Assembly: GCA_020639195.1 (NCBI GenBank)
Contig: JACKHB010000002.1
Coordinates: forward strand, 682,001 to 746,000
Direction of reading: 5' to 3'
DNA from: Phycisphaeraceae bacterium
GTDB lineage: Bacteria; Planctomycetota; Phycisphaerae; Phycisphaerales; UBA1924
DNA length: 64,000 bases
Notes under the pieces: model-generated
Told to the model about the DNA's origin: nothing
The model's database searches: none
Seen by the model: only the letters and a program-made list of their open reading frames with translations
Translations under genes and position numbers: made by a program
Part shown: positions 25,689 to 34,500 of the stretch, piece by piece
Layout: the number at the start of each line of letters is the position of its first letter
Position numbering within the stretch: the stretch's first letter is position 1

Positions 25689-27440
25689 ATGCAAAGCACT
25701 CGCACGATAACTCGTCTGGTGGCCGCCGGCGCCTGTGCCATGGGCGCGGGACGAGCCCTGGCCCAGGAGCATCGATTGCTGGTCGAAGTGGATCAGGAAT
25801 CGCTGCTCTCGGGCCGCACGTTCGCGAGGTCCTGGGCGCTGATCAACGACAGCGACGGGCTCGAACTCGATGATCCCGGTGCGTGCAGCAAGACGTTCGG
25901 CCCGATTCCGGCCTCCATCCCGTTCTTCATCGCGTGCACAGACGAGGAAACCGAGGCTCAGGTCGGCCCTTCGAGCGCTGGCTCCTTCGCGCTCTCTCGC
26001 TCCCATATCAGCATCGGTGTGACCCCGCAGGTCCCGTGCTCGACGATCCTCGCGGAGTGGGGCTGGGAGGGTGCCGCAATCGCCGAGGTGCACGGTGGCG
26101 CCGGCGAGCGAGCCACCGCGTCTGCGAACGGATACGCGTCCGGCCGAATCACGGGGGTCTTCTGCGGGATCATGGTCTTCGAGTTTCGTCTCGAGCCCGT
26201 CGGAGGCGAGAAGCGGGAGGCCAAGCGCGTCGTTGTCGATCCGCTTGTCGCCGCGTACACGGACCCCGGCACCGGCGAAGAGATTCGTCGAACCCTCTTG
26301 GAGACGCGCATTGAGTTCCGAGATGGCGAGGTGGAGTGGCAGAACGACCAGTTCACGAGCGACGCCGCCGAGTTGGTGCTCGAAATCAGCAAGCCCGGCG
26401 AGTGGACCAGCGGGGCGGGCCTCCTGCGACTGGTGGTCGAAGACGGAGAGGTGACCCAGAGCGTCGCAACCGGGGACTACGTCTCCATCGTGCTGCCTCC
26501 GCTGGGCGCTTCCGGACCGGTCTCGATCGCCATTCCGAACGCCCAATCGCTGGCGGCGTCCGTCCCGGTTCCGCCGGGAACGGCCTACTCGCTCGATCTT
26601 GACGGGGGCGGCTACTACGAGGACGACGACGCGACCGAGCCGCCGTCCGAAGAACCCCGGCGCGAAGAGCGATTCGAGGTCTATCCGCCCGGGCGCATCG
26701 ATCACTTCCGCACCTGGCAGGGCTGGGACGACTCTCCCGAGGCCTCCGATTTCCGCGTCGTGACGGGCAATGCCTCCAGCGAACCCAATGCGCTCGAGAT
26801 CGATGGGCTGGACGACTGCGTGCTGCAGACAGACGCACGCGGCGGTGCGTGGGAACTCCGCGCCATGCAATACATCCCGGGCGACTTCACCAACGGCTCC
26901 GACGACCAGTACGCCGGCACATACTTCATCGTGCTCAACACTTATGAGCACGGCGGGCCGTACGACTGGTCGATCCAGATGGACTACGACGGCCGGGACC
27001 ACCTTCTTCGGGTCTACCACGGAGACGGGGGCAACACGATTGACGTGCCCTACGTCCCGGATCGATGGGTCGAGATTCGAGCCTCGATCGATCTTGATGC
27101 GGACTGGACTCGGGTGTACTACGACGACGAGCTCGTGGCCGAGTATTCCTGGACCGGCGGCGCTCTCGGCGATGGCACGGGCGTTCCCGAGATCGCCGCG
27201 ATTGACCTCTTCGCCAATGGCTCCAGCCCGGTTCTCTACGACGACGTGTCGCTGGTCCGGCTGGATGGCGGATGCGCCGGTGACCTCGACGGAGACGGTG
27301 ACACCGACGGCAACGATTTTTTCAGGTACCTCGACCTATTCGCGGCCGGCGACCCTGATGCCGACCTCGACGGCGACGGCGATCGCGACGCGGACGACTT
27401 CTTCATGTACCTCGACCTGTTCGCGCTCGGCTGCCCGTAG
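25689..27440 (+). CDS. exported protein with LamG-like region and GC-type dockerin C-terminus
   Basis: 583 residues. Signal peptide 1-25 (ends G-R-A-L-A-Q). The first 290 residues are a beta-rich domain without a recognised family. A short acidic linker (Y-Y-E-D-D-D-A-T-E) leads to a sandwich at about 330-525 that resembles concanavalin/LamG folds: R-W-V-E-I-R-A-S-I-D-L-D and W-T-R-V-Y-Y-D-D-E-L-V near its end. The last 52 residues are the double dockerin-like module ending L-G-C-P, nearly the same as in the genes at 19785 and 27667. ATG at 25689 is the only start giving a clean signal peptide. A good hairpin follows the stop. Confidence 0.87.
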   Translation: MQSTRTITRLVAAGACAMGAGRALAQEHRLLVEVDQESLLSGRTFARSWALINDSDGLELDDPGACSKTFGPIPASIPFFIACTDEETEAQVGPSSAGSFALSRSHISIGVTPQVPCSTILAEWGWEGAAIAEVHGGAGERATASANGYASGRITGVFCGIMVFEFRLEPVGGEKREAKRVVVDPLVAAYTDPGTGEEIRRTLLETRIEFRDGEVEWQNDQFTSDAAELVLEISKPGEWTSGAGLLRLVVEDGEVTQSVATGDYVSIVLPPLGASGPVSIAIPNAQSLAASVPVPPGTAYSLDLDGGGYYEDDDATEPPSEEPRREERFEVYPPGRIDHFRTWQGWDDSPEASDFRVVTGNASSEPNALEIDGLDDCVLQTDARGGAWELRAMQYIPGDFTNGSDDQYAGTYFIVLNTYEHGGPYDWSIQMDYDGRDHLLRVYHGDGGNTIDVPYVPDRWVEIRASIDLDADWTRVYYDDELVAEYSWTGGALGDGTGVPEIAAIDLFANGSSPVLYDDVSLVRLDGGCAGDLDGDGDTDGNDFFRYLDLFAAGDPDADLDGDGDRDADDFFMYLDLFALGCP

Positions 27441-27472
27441 TCGACACCGGCCAACTCGCCCGCACAACCCAG

Positions 27473-27498
27473 AGCCCCGCGGTGCACGCCGCGGGGCT
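27473..27498 (+). terminator. strong GC hairpin after dockerin gene
   Basis: AGCCCCGCGG (27473-27482) pairs perfectly with CCGCGGGGCT (27489-27498), loop of 6, followed by TCTCATT. It lies 33 bases after the stop. Good intrinsic terminator candidate. Confidence 0.75.
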
Positions 27499-27666
27499 TC
27501 TCATTGGCCAGACGGCGGCTGCCAAGGCCAGAGCTGGCCGAGGGGGGCGAGTTCACCAATAGGTCGAATCGCGTCTATCGAGGCCAGCGCGGTTGGCACG
27601 TCGATTGCCCAGACGCTCACCGGTGAAGGTCATGGATCGCGGCATGCCATCCCGAGGAGCACGAAG

Positions 27667-29211
27667 ATGAGAAGAAAGTGTGGACTGCTGCTGGTCGGCC
27701 TGAGTTGCGCCCATTGCGGCGCTCAACTCGACCCGGCTTGGGTCACGACGTTCCGGGACGGAGACGACTTTGCCGCATATGCCTTGGCTGTCGACGGTGC
27801 GGGGAACTCGTTTGTCGCCTACACCATCGAACGCCAGAATGATGAGGACGTGGCCCTGGTCAAGTTCTCGCCGGATGGGGCGTTCCAATGGCAGGTGACT
27901 TACGATGGACCGAGTGATCAGGACATCGCCGCGGACGCCACCCTTTCGGCCGACGGCAGCGCCGTGTATGTGCTCGGCCGAACCCGCACGCTGAACTTCG
28001 GAGATGCGGACTACGTGATCCTGAAGTACGACGCCCAGACGGGATCGCACCTCTGGACGCGGACTTGGGACGCCGGCGACCTTGCGATCGAGAGCCCGCA
28101 GTCAATCGTGGGGATGCCCGACGGAGGAGTCGTCGCCACGGGCGGCGCCGGAACCGACGGGTTCATGCTGGACTTTGGCACTGTTCGGTACGACGCCGCG
28201 GGCAACGAGATGTGGGCGCGCACGTTTCGCGGGTCGGGGCGCTTTCTTTTCGACAGCGATCTGGCGTACGACGTCGCGTGCGACTCCTCAGGGAACGTGG
28301 TGGTCAATGGTCTCGCCACGTTGTTCAACGGCACGGAGTTCCGGACAATCAAGTACGATGGCATCACGGGCGAGACGATCTGGTCGTCCAGCTACCAGTC
28401 TGGAACGGGTCCACGAGACTTGGCGATCGCGCCCGACGGCGACGTGATCGTGCTCGGGGAGGATCCCCAGGGCTTCGATCGCCGTTGGGTCGTGATCCGC
28501 TATGCCGGATCGTCGGGAGAGCGGGTGTGGATGACGGGTGTAGATCCGGGTGCGGATGAGTCGGTCCGTTCCGTCTCGGTCGATGCCCTCGGGAACGTCT
28601 ACGCAACTGGCGCGACCGATCCCGATGGGGACGACGGAAACGGCAATCAGAACATGATCACAATCGCGCTCGACTCGGACTCTGGGAACCTGCTCTGGCT
28701 CGACGAGTTCGGAGGCAACGATGGTGGAGAGTTCGACGTCGGGTCCGATCTCTGGGCCGATGGAGAGGGCTCCGTGTTCGTCGTGGGCATGACCGGAACA
28801 CTGGCGCTCGTCGGGGAACGATTCGAGCGCGACGCGATCATTCGTCGGCTGGACGCCTCGACCGGTGCCGAGCTCGACCGAGGTCTGATCGACCTGACCG
28901 AACCCGGGGGTCTCACCCGGCAGGACTCATTCGCGGAAGTTGGATTCGATGATCTGGGCCATGCGCTCGTCCGTGGTTTGTCGTCGGGGGATGTCGGCGT
29001 CGTTCCGAAGATGATCATCGCGCGATTCGACCTTGGGCGCGGCTGTCGAGCGGACATCGACGGCGACGGCGACGCCGATGGCGATGACTTCTTCACGTAC
29101 CTCGATCTTTTCGCGGCAGGAGACCCAGACGCCGATCTTGACGGCGACGGCGATCGCGACGCGGACGATTTCTTCGCGTACCTGGACTTGTTCGCCCAAG
29201 GATGTCCGTAG
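27667..29211 (+). CDS. exported beta-propeller (SBBP/PQQ-like) protein with GC-type dockerin C-terminus
   Basis: 514 residues. Short signal peptide (1-19, L-L-L-V-G-L-S-C-A-H-C-G-A-Q); the Cys pair could also mark a lipobox-like site but the context is weak. Residues about 25-455 contain repeated blades: D-x-x-G-N-x-[FVY]-V, [KR]-[FY]-x-x-x-G, and W-x-x-x-[FYW], with alternation typical of SBBP repeats. The final 52 residues are the double dockerin-like module ending Q-G-C-P. ATG at 27667 has GAGGAG 7 bases upstream. Function unknown; exported. It sits behind a terminator, so has its own promoter. Confidence 0.87.
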   Translation: MRRKCGLLLVGLSCAHCGAQLDPAWVTTFRDGDDFAAYALAVDGAGNSFVAYTIERQNDEDVALVKFSPDGAFQWQVTYDGPSDQDIAADATLSADGSAVYVLGRTRTLNFGDADYVILKYDAQTGSHLWTRTWDAGDLAIESPQSIVGMPDGGVVATGGAGTDGFMLDFGTVRYDAAGNEMWARTFRGSGRFLFDSDLAYDVACDSSGNVVVNGLATLFNGTEFRTIKYDGITGETIWSSSYQSGTGPRDLAIAPDGDVIVLGEDPQGFDRRWVVIRYAGSSGERVWMTGVDPGADESVRSVSVDALGNVYATGATDPDGDDGNGNQNMITIALDSDSGNLLWLDEFGGNDGGEFDVGSDLWADGEGSVFVVGMTGTLALVGERFERDAIIRRLDASTGAELDRGLIDLTEPGGLTRQDSFAEVGFDDLGHALVRGLSSGDVGVVPKMIIARFDLGRGCRADIDGDGDADGDDFFTYLDLFAAGDPDADLDGDGDRDADDFFAYLDLFAQGCP

Positions 29212-29242
29212 GACTTCGACGGAACTCAACCGCTCCCTTTGG

Positions 29243-29270
29243 GGCCCCGTGGCTCACCCGCCGCGGGGCC
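29243..29270 (+). terminator. GC hairpin after dockerin gene
   Basis: GGCCCCG (29243-29249) pairs with CGGGGCC (29264-29270), loop 14, followed by TGTTCTGTTG. It is 32 bases after the stop and resembles the hairpin after the previous dockerin gene. It may also serve the convergent TPR gene. Confidence 0.6.
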
Positions 29271-29323
29271 TGTTCTGTTGAGTGCGATCTTGGCATGCTC
29301 GTCGGGCACTGCCGACGATCGCT

Positions 29324-30046
29324 CTATCCACCCTGCTCAAAGCGGTGTCCGCTTCCGGCGCGTCCACTGCCCACAGGGCTGGCGCCCAACTCATCCAGAC
29401 GGCGCATGGCTCGAATGAAGTCTGGAAGGTTCCGGATCGAATCGAGATCACTATCCCGATGGGCGTGGTTCGCGTTGCTCCAGCCGAGGTCGATCGCCCG
29501 ATTCAACGCGTACACCGCGTCGTCGGTTCGTCCAGCCAAGGCTGAGTAGCAGGCGAGGTTGTACATGTTCCTCGCCTCGGGGGCCCGAGCGCACAGTTCC
29601 CTCTGGAGATCCGCCGCGATCTGGAACGCTTGGCTTGCATCTTCCGCCTCATCCAAGCCTTGCCGGGCCAGCCCCAGCCGATACCAGAGATCTGGATTGT
29701 TGGACTCCGCATTGCCGCGCTCGATCCTGTTCTTGGCGACCCACGCAGCCTGGCGATAGGCATGACGGACGGCCTCGGCGGGTTCGCCGCGTTGTTCAAG
29801 CGCCCGGGCCTGTCGCAGCCAGCCCTCGATGTCCTCAGGGTGATCGTCGAGCCAGGCCATGAGCGCGCCGGGGTCTCGGGGGCGAGCGTCAAGGTACCAC
29901 CCTGCCTCGGCCGCGAGGCGCTCCCCCGCCTCGTTCTCGAACTCATCGCGAGCCTTGGACCGTTCGCTGAACAGCAACGTCCAGAGCAGCGCCGAGACGC
30001 CCGCGATTCCGGCGAGACCAAGAACCGTGGGAACGGGCTTTCTCAT
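29324..30046 (-). CDS. membrane-anchored TPR protein, function unknown
   Basis: 240 residues. One N-terminal TM helix (about 6-25, V-L-G-L-A-G-I-A-G-V-S-A-L-L-W-T-L-L) is followed by an acidic coiled stretch and two or three TPR-like units: W-L-R-Q-A-R-A-L-E-Q-R-G-E-P-A-E-A-V, L-W-Y-R-L-G-L-A-R-Q-G-L-D-E-A-E-D-A, and N-L-A-C-Y-S-A-L-A-G-R-T-D-D-A-V-Y-A-L-N-R-A. The end (L-G-W-S-N-A-N-H-A-H-R-D-S-D-L-D-S-I-R) is the closing pattern often seen in TPR_11 proteins. The start ATG at 30046 has no clear ribosome site. Divergent to the sulfotransferase-like pair. Confidence 0.75.
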   Translation of the reverse strand: MRKPVPTVLGLAGIAGVSALLWTLLFSERSKARDEFENEAGERLAAEAGWYLDARPRDPGALMAWLDDHPEDIEGWLRQARALEQRGEPAEAVRHAYRQAAWVAKNRIERGNAESNNPDLWYRLGLARQGLDEAEDASQAFQIAADLQRELCARAPEARNMYNLACYSALAGRTDDAVYALNRAIDLGWSNANHAHRDSDLDSIRNLPDFIRAMRRLDELGASPVGSGRAGSGHRFEQGG

Positions 30047-30139
30047 CGTCCATTCATCCGGATCCCCAGGCCTCTGGTTGCAGTCTACTGGAATCGCCGC
30101 TGAAGTCCTACCGCTGACCCCTTCGCCTAGAGTCAGCAG

Positions 30140-30931
30140 ATGCGCACTCGCCCCCGGGTGTATTGGCTGATGAGCCTCGCTCGGAGTGGCTCGAGCGTGA
30201 CGGCCTACGCCGCAGCGAGTCCGTGGCGGTGGCCTGTTGCCGACGAGATCATGGGCCCTTGGGACCGCACGGGCGAGCCCTATCGATATCCAAACATGCA
30301 AGCGGAGCTGGTTGAGCTGTTCAAGCGTGATGGGCACTTGCTCACCGAACGGGTGGTGGACCTGGCCAACCGTGTTCTGACCCAGATTGCCGATGGACGA
30401 GAAGCGATCATCAGCAAATGGCCACACCTGCGCCCTTCTCCTGAGGATTTCCGCGGCGCGTTCCCCGAGGATCGGTTCGTCTATCTCATTCGCAACCCAT
30501 TGCATCGGCTCAACAGCCTGCACCGTCGCGGCTGGACGGGTTCGTTCGGGCCCAACCAGGATCTGCTCCGATACCGTCAGTTTGCTCAGTGGTGGCTCGA
30601 ACAGCCGGGCCGCCTCGCGTACGACCAACTGAAGGACGATCCTCGGGGGTTCTTCGCTGCGCTATTCGGCGCGTGGGGCATTCCCTGTGATGCGCGGGAC
30701 ATCGACACAGCGACGAGCTACGCGCGGCAGAACTACCACGCGTCGAGCCTGGAGCGGTCCGACCGGCCCGCGGGCGGCGTGCTGAGCGAGACGGAGTTTG
30801 CGCTGCCGCGTGAGGCGTTCGACCTGTACCTCTCCGACCCGACGATCACGCAGCTCATGCGTTCCATGGGCTGGAGTCTGGACCCCGCGGACTACGGCGC
30901 CGCAGCGCCTTCCGCCCAGGGGCGTCGATGA
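30140..30931 (+). CDS. sulfotransferase-like protein (first of a tandem pair)
   Basis: 263 residues. The N-terminal P-loop-like L-A-R-S-G-S-S resembles the PAPS 5'-phosphosulfate motif of sulfotransferases (R-S-G-[ST]). A second motif, Y-L-I-R-N-P-L-H-R-L-N-S, matches the 3'-phosphate-binding strand and loop (R-x-P-x-x-R-x-x-S). These residues support a PAPS-binding fold that moves sulfate to a sugar, peptide or small molecule, but the substrate is unknown. The stop overlaps the start of the next gene (ATGA); the two proteins are clear paralogues. No PAPS synthesis genes nearby. Confidence 0.75.
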   Translation: MRTRPRVYWLMSLARSGSSVTAYAAASPWRWPVADEIMGPWDRTGEPYRYPNMQAELVELFKRDGHLLTERVVDLANRVLTQIADGREAIISKWPHLRPSPEDFRGAFPEDRFVYLIRNPLHRLNSLHRRGWTGSFGPNQDLLRYRQFAQWWLEQPGRLAYDQLKDDPRGFFAALFGAWGIPCDARDIDTATSYARQNYHASSLERSDRPAGGVLSETEFALPREAFDLYLSDPTITQLMRSMGWSLDPADYGAAAPSAQGRR

Positions 30932-31698
30932 GCGCTCGTGTGGCGTGGGTCTTCAGCCTGGCGCGGTGCGGCTCGAGCGTGATCGCGTACGCCGCGGGCG
31001 CGCCGTGGCGAGTCCCCGTGGCGGACGAGCCTTTCGGTCCGTGGGATCGCACGGGCCCTCCCTACAGCTATCCGCCCGAGCAGGACGAGCTGCGCCGCCG
31101 TTACTGGGATGTCGGCGAGCATCTGACGCCCGAAGTCGTCGCGCTGGCGCAGCGCGTCTTCGACGCCATCGCCGGGGATGCGGGTCGGGTCATCTGCAAG
31201 CACCCGCACGATTCCATCCGTCCCGAGGAGTTCGCGAGCGAACTGCCCGAGCACCGCTCGATCTTTCTGCTCCGCAATCCGCTCATGCGTCTCAACAGCC
31301 TTCTGGTCCGCGGATGGACCAACTCAATGAGCGAGCAGTACGACCTGCCGCGGTTCAAGACGGTGGCGCAGCGCTGGCTTGACCACCCGCACAGATTCAC
31401 CTTCGAGGAGTTTCGCGCCCGGCCGCGGGTCTTCTTCGGCCGTGTGTGGGACGCGTGGGGCTGGGACCACTCGCCCGCCGACGCCGAGGCCGCCGTGGAG
31501 TACTCGCGTTCCCACTACCACGCCTCAAGCCGCCAGCTCGGCGACCGCAAGCCCCGCCACCTCGTCAGCGAACAGCGACTGGCCCTGCCCGAGGACGCCA
31601 TCGACTTGTATCTCGAGGACGACTTCGTGCGCGAACTGATGGAGAGCGCCGGCTGGAGCACCCGCCGGGATGACTACCTCGGAACGCGGCCCGGCTAG
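30928..31698 (+). CDS. sulfotransferase-like protein (second of a tandem pair)
   Basis: 256 residues, paralogue of the gene before it. Shared blocks: W-x-x-S-L-A-R-x-G-S-S-V-x-A-Y-A-A, V-A-D-E, G-P-W-D-R-T-G, L-L-R-N-P-L-M-R-L-N-S-L, R-G-W-T, Y-H-A-S-S and a C-terminal A-L-P-x-x-A-x-D-L-Y-L. Ser is replaced by Cys in the first loop (R-C-G-S-S), leaving the rest intact. Start ATG at 30928 overlaps the previous stop. Its last four bases (C-T-A-G) overlap the end of the convergent TPR lipoprotein gene. A recent tandem duplication with later divergence is likely. Confidence 0.75.
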   Translation: MSARVAWVFSLARCGSSVIAYAAGAPWRVPVADEPFGPWDRTGPPYSYPPEQDELRRRYWDVGEHLTPEVVALAQRVFDAIAGDAGRVICKHPHDSIRPEEFASELPEHRSIFLLRNPLMRLNSLLVRGWTNSMSEQYDLPRFKTVAQRWLDHPHRFTFEEFRARPRVFFGRVWDAWGWDHSPADAEAAVEYSRSHYHASSRQLGDRKPRHLVSEQRLALPEDAIDLYLEDDFVRELMESAGWSTRRDDYLGTRPG

Positions 31699-32333
31699 GG
31701 AGCGCGCCCCGCGAAACCCCGTTCGTCCTCGATCTGCTGCTCCACACGGAGGCGCCGCTCGCGAAGGTAGGCCTCCCACTCCGGCGAGTTTGGCAGCATT
31801 TGCGCGCGGCGGATGATCGAGAGCACCTCATCATCGGCTCGTTGCAGCATGAACGCGGCCTGCACCGCCCCGCGCAAGGCGTCGCCATGGTTTGGATCGC
31901 GCTCGAGTGCCCCGAGGAATGCGTCGTACGCCTCGGCATTCCAGCCTTGCCGCAGCTTGACGAGCCCGAGGTTTGCCAAGGGCCGTGGGTCCTGCGGGTC
32001 GGCGTCGGCGGCCTGCGTGAAAGCCTGGGTCGCGCCACCGAGATCTCCGTCTGCTAGCAGCAACGTGCCAAGGTTGTGCCACGCCGCGGCGAAATTGGGC
32101 CAGAGCGTCACCGCCTCGCGATACATCCTCACGGCCTCATCCGGCTTGTCCCGCATGACGTGCTCGGCCTGTGATGCCAACTCGATAGCGCGGGCACGGG
32201 CCTGAGCGCGCTCCTTGATGGCGCGCGCAAGCCCTTCAGATGGCTCGCTCGGAGTCTTGGCACCTGCTCCGGAGCGAGAGCCCGAGCATCCGGCCAGGAG
32301 CGCAATCAGCACAGCACATACCACCCTCTTCAT
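31695..32333 (-). CDS. TPR lipoprotein at the end of the pseudopilus operon
   Basis: 212 residues. Lipoprotein signal peptide with lipobox L-A-G-C at about 13-16. Residues 45-190 are TPR units: A-A-A-W-H-N-L-G-T-L-L-L-A-D-G-D, P-L-A-N-L-G-L-V-K-L-R-Q-G-W-N-A-E-A-Y, A-L-R-G-A-V-Q-A-A-F-M-L-Q-R-A. It resembles PilF/PilW or Tgl-type pilotins, which help secretin assembly at the outer membrane; a role of that sort here is inference from position. The start overlaps the stop of the GspM-like gene (ATGA), so it is the last gene of that operon. Confidence 0.8.
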   Translation of the reverse strand: MKRVVCAVLIALLAGCSGSRSGAGAKTPSEPSEGLARAIKERAQARARAIELASQAEHVMRDKPDEAVRMYREAVTLWPNFAAAWHNLGTLLLADGDLGGATQAFTQAADADPQDPRPLANLGLVKLRQGWNAEAYDAFLGALERDPNHGDALRGAVQAAFMLQRADDEVLSIIRRAQMLPNSPEWEAYLRERRLRVEQQIEDERGFAGRAP

Positions 32334-32902
32334 GACTTGCGCTCCCACCTTCCGAACTCCACCGTCAAAGCCCACTTGTCGGCGGTCGGCTCGAGTCTGA
32401 ACGAATCCACCTCGAGGCCGGGGATCGACGATACCGCCGTCTCAACCCATCGCAGCAACGGATCGACGCGCTCGAATGAGAGTCTGTCGAAGGCGTACAG
32501 CTTTCTCTCGTAGCCCTGCGGGCCGCTGGCGAAGGGTGTCTGCTTCTCTCGCCACTTCGGCTCGGGCAGGCCGGCGGCCACGGCCATCTGGGTGATCTTG
32601 GGCACCATCTGCCGGTCGGGCTCGTGGGCGTCGATCGAACGATTCTGACCCCGGAGCGTGCGTATGGCGTCGAGCTCGCCCGCGAGTTCCTGCGCCTGCG
32701 CCAGCCACGCCCTCTCTCGCCCCGCTTCCTTCTGTGCGGACCACAGCGACCTCAGCGAGAGCAAACACCAGCCCCCCATGATCACCAGCGCGACGACGCC
32801 CAGCACGATGAGGCCCTTGGGACGGCTCGCTCGCTCCTGTCGATCGGCCCGAGACGTCAGGTCGAAACGATCCTCGTCGGGCATGGGATTGGGTTCGCTC
32901 AT
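32330..32902 (-). CDS. GspM/PilO-like pseudopilus assembly protein
   Basis: 190 residues with a cytosolic head, one TM helix at about 30-50 (G-L-I-V-L-G-V-V-A-L-V-I-M-G-G-W) and a coiled/ferredoxin-like periplasmic part. This is the layout of GspM and PilO; sequence similarity to either is faint, so the call relies mainly on architecture and on place in the operon directly after the GspL-like gene. Start at 32902: GGGAG lies 5 bases upstream and the ATG overlaps the GspL-like stop by 4 bases. Confidence 0.68.
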   Translation of the reverse strand: MSEPNPMPDEDRFDLTSRADRQERASRPKGLIVLGVVALVIMGGWCLLSLRSLWSAQKEAGRERAWLAQAQELAGELDAIRTLRGQNRSIDAHEPDRQMVPKITQMAVAAGLPEPKWREKQTPFASGPQGYERKLYAFDRLSFERVDPLLRWVETAVSSIPGLEVDSFRLEPTADKWALTVEFGRWERKS

Positions 32903-34500
32903 GGTCGCTCCCATGCACCCACCAGCCGGGCCTCGATGAGGCTCGATTCCGAGGCGCTGGTTCGTCCCTGGTTCTGGAGGCTCGGCTGGCTCCAACGCAA
33001 CGCAGAGCCACCGATCGTTGCGAGGCTCTCCCACAGTTGAAAGAACATCTCATTCTGCGGTGCGGCGACGACAATCTCGGCGCGGATCGAGTTCATCACG
33101 ACAGAACGGAGTTCGAGACCCGCCGCGAAGTAGTCGGGCAGGACGAGCATCATCGTCTCCAATTCCGCCAGGATCGGCGGAGCGGGCGTGAGATCGGCGG
33201 CGGGTCGGAGCGTCTCTCGCTGCTGTTGCGCGAATTGACGGAGGTTTTCCACCGCAATGAACCCGCTAGCCGGCTCCAGTTCGAACGGCTCGTACACCGT
33301 TCGGATCTGGGCCTTGAACTCCGCGGCGGCCTGTCGTGTTCTGTCGGCGCTTCTTGAGAGTGTCCACGCCACCATCCCGAGGATGACGGCGCCAATGACA
33401 AGGATCAGTCCAAGCCAGCGGTACATTGATCGATGAGCCCGGCCGGGCCGATGACTTAGATCTACCGCTGCCCGACCGGGGTCCTCGGGAGGGCAGATGC
33501 CCGTGGCCCGGAACGCGCTCAACCGGTCGAGCGTCTCGCCGATCGGGTCGTCCACGAGGGCGAGATCCACGCTCGTGTGCGGCCACGAGCGCGTCAGCGC
33601 TCCGCCGATGCCCGGACCATCCAGACCACCGTGCTCGCCCAGTGACCGAGGACCAATGATCAGCACGCGCCCGGGCGTCTTTCCGATCTGGCCCACCCAT
33701 GCCAGCCACTCCGCGGCGACACGCCCCACCAGAGGCTCGGTCACCGCCGGACCATCATCGCGCCTGGGCAGAGCAGCCGTGCCGGCCGCGAGAAGAGCTG
33801 CGTCTTCTGACCATGACCACACAAGCCGGCCGCTGGGATCGATGAGCACGATCGCGATGATGCCCCTCGACTCTGCCACGACCCTGGTCGCGAGCTGGCG
33901 CGACTCCCGGGTTGGTCCGGAGGGATCCCACGCCAAGCAGAGCGCGTGCCACAGGGTGGTGACCACTTCCACATCAATGGACCTTCGATCCAGCTCGTCG
34001 AGCGTCAACCTGACGGTCGCATCGCGCAGCGCCATGACCGCAAGACGATGACCCGCGCCGCGCGCGGGGTCGTCGGCGCCTTCCGCCTCGTGCCCGTCGC
34101 CGCCCGAGAGCAATGCCTGCACCGTCGCGCCACTACCGGAAGCGGATTCGAGCGGGACGATGCCAGTTGCCCCCGACTCGGCCTCAGACGTCGCCCCGAC
34201 GCCCACGAGGGATTCGCCCTCAGATGCGCGAACCAGTGTCTCCACAAGCCGCGCTCCGCCCGCGTGGGCGCGCTGCCACGAGACAAATCCTCCCTCGACA
34301 TCAACGCACATGAGACCAATCCGTCGCTCGGACCGGTCCTTGAGCGCGCCGGACACCCACTCGGCGATCCGGGCCGGACCGCCGGAGACGTCCGAATCAT
34401 CGCCCTGCCACGACTGGTCCAGCCGGTCGCCAAGCAGGCGAACTGCGCGAACCCGATCACCCCGATCGGCCCTCGCGATGAAACAGACCGGTGCGGTCAA
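32899..34500 (-). CDS. GspL/PilM-PilN-like pseudopilus assembly protein
   Basis: 533 residues. A long N-terminal cytosolic part (1-355) with a divergent actin-like pattern (V-L-I-D-P-S-G-R-L-V-W near 215, V-L-I-I-G-P-R-S near 285) is followed by one TM helix (about 361-381, L-G-L-I-L-V-I-G-A-V-I-L-G-M-V-A-W) and a 150-residue periplasmic part. This matches GspL, a cytosolic actin-like domain fused to a PilN-like half. The start is TTG at 34500: it overlaps the GspC-like stop in the form TTGA and has GAGGA 6 bases upstream; no ATG or GTG at the expected site. An actin-like domain this divergent may not bind nucleotide. Confidence 0.7.
   Translation of the reverse strand: MTAPVCFIARADRGDRVRAVRLLGDRLDQSWQGDDSDVSGGPARIAEWVSGALKDRSERRIGLMCVDVEGGFVSWQRAHAGGARLVETLVRASEGESLVGVGATSEAESGATGIVPLESASGSGATVQALLSGGDGHEAEGADDPARGAGHRLAVMALRDATVRLTLDELDRRSIDVEVVTTLWHALCLAWDPSGPTRESRQLATRVVAESRGIIAIVLIDPSGRLVWSWSEDAALLAAGTAALPRRDDGPAVTEPLVGRVAAEWLAWVGQIGKTPGRVLIIGPRSLGEHGGLDGPGIGGALTRSWPHTSVDLALVDDPIGETLDRLSAFRATGICPPEDPGRAAVDLSHRPGRAHRSMYRWLGLILVIGAVILGMVAWTLSRSADRTRQAAAEFKAQIRTVYEPFELEPASGFIAVENLRQFAQQQRETLRPAADLTPAPPILAELETMMLVLPDYFAAGLELRSVVMNSIRAEIVVAAPQNEMFFQLWESLATIGGSALRWSQPSLQNQGRTSASESSLIEARLVGAWERP

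Noticed and set aside
24914..25741. Longer sigma factor starting at 25741
   Set aside because: The extra 73 residues would run through the divergent gene's start region, have no sigma similarity and no ribosome site; the GTG at 25522 fits better.
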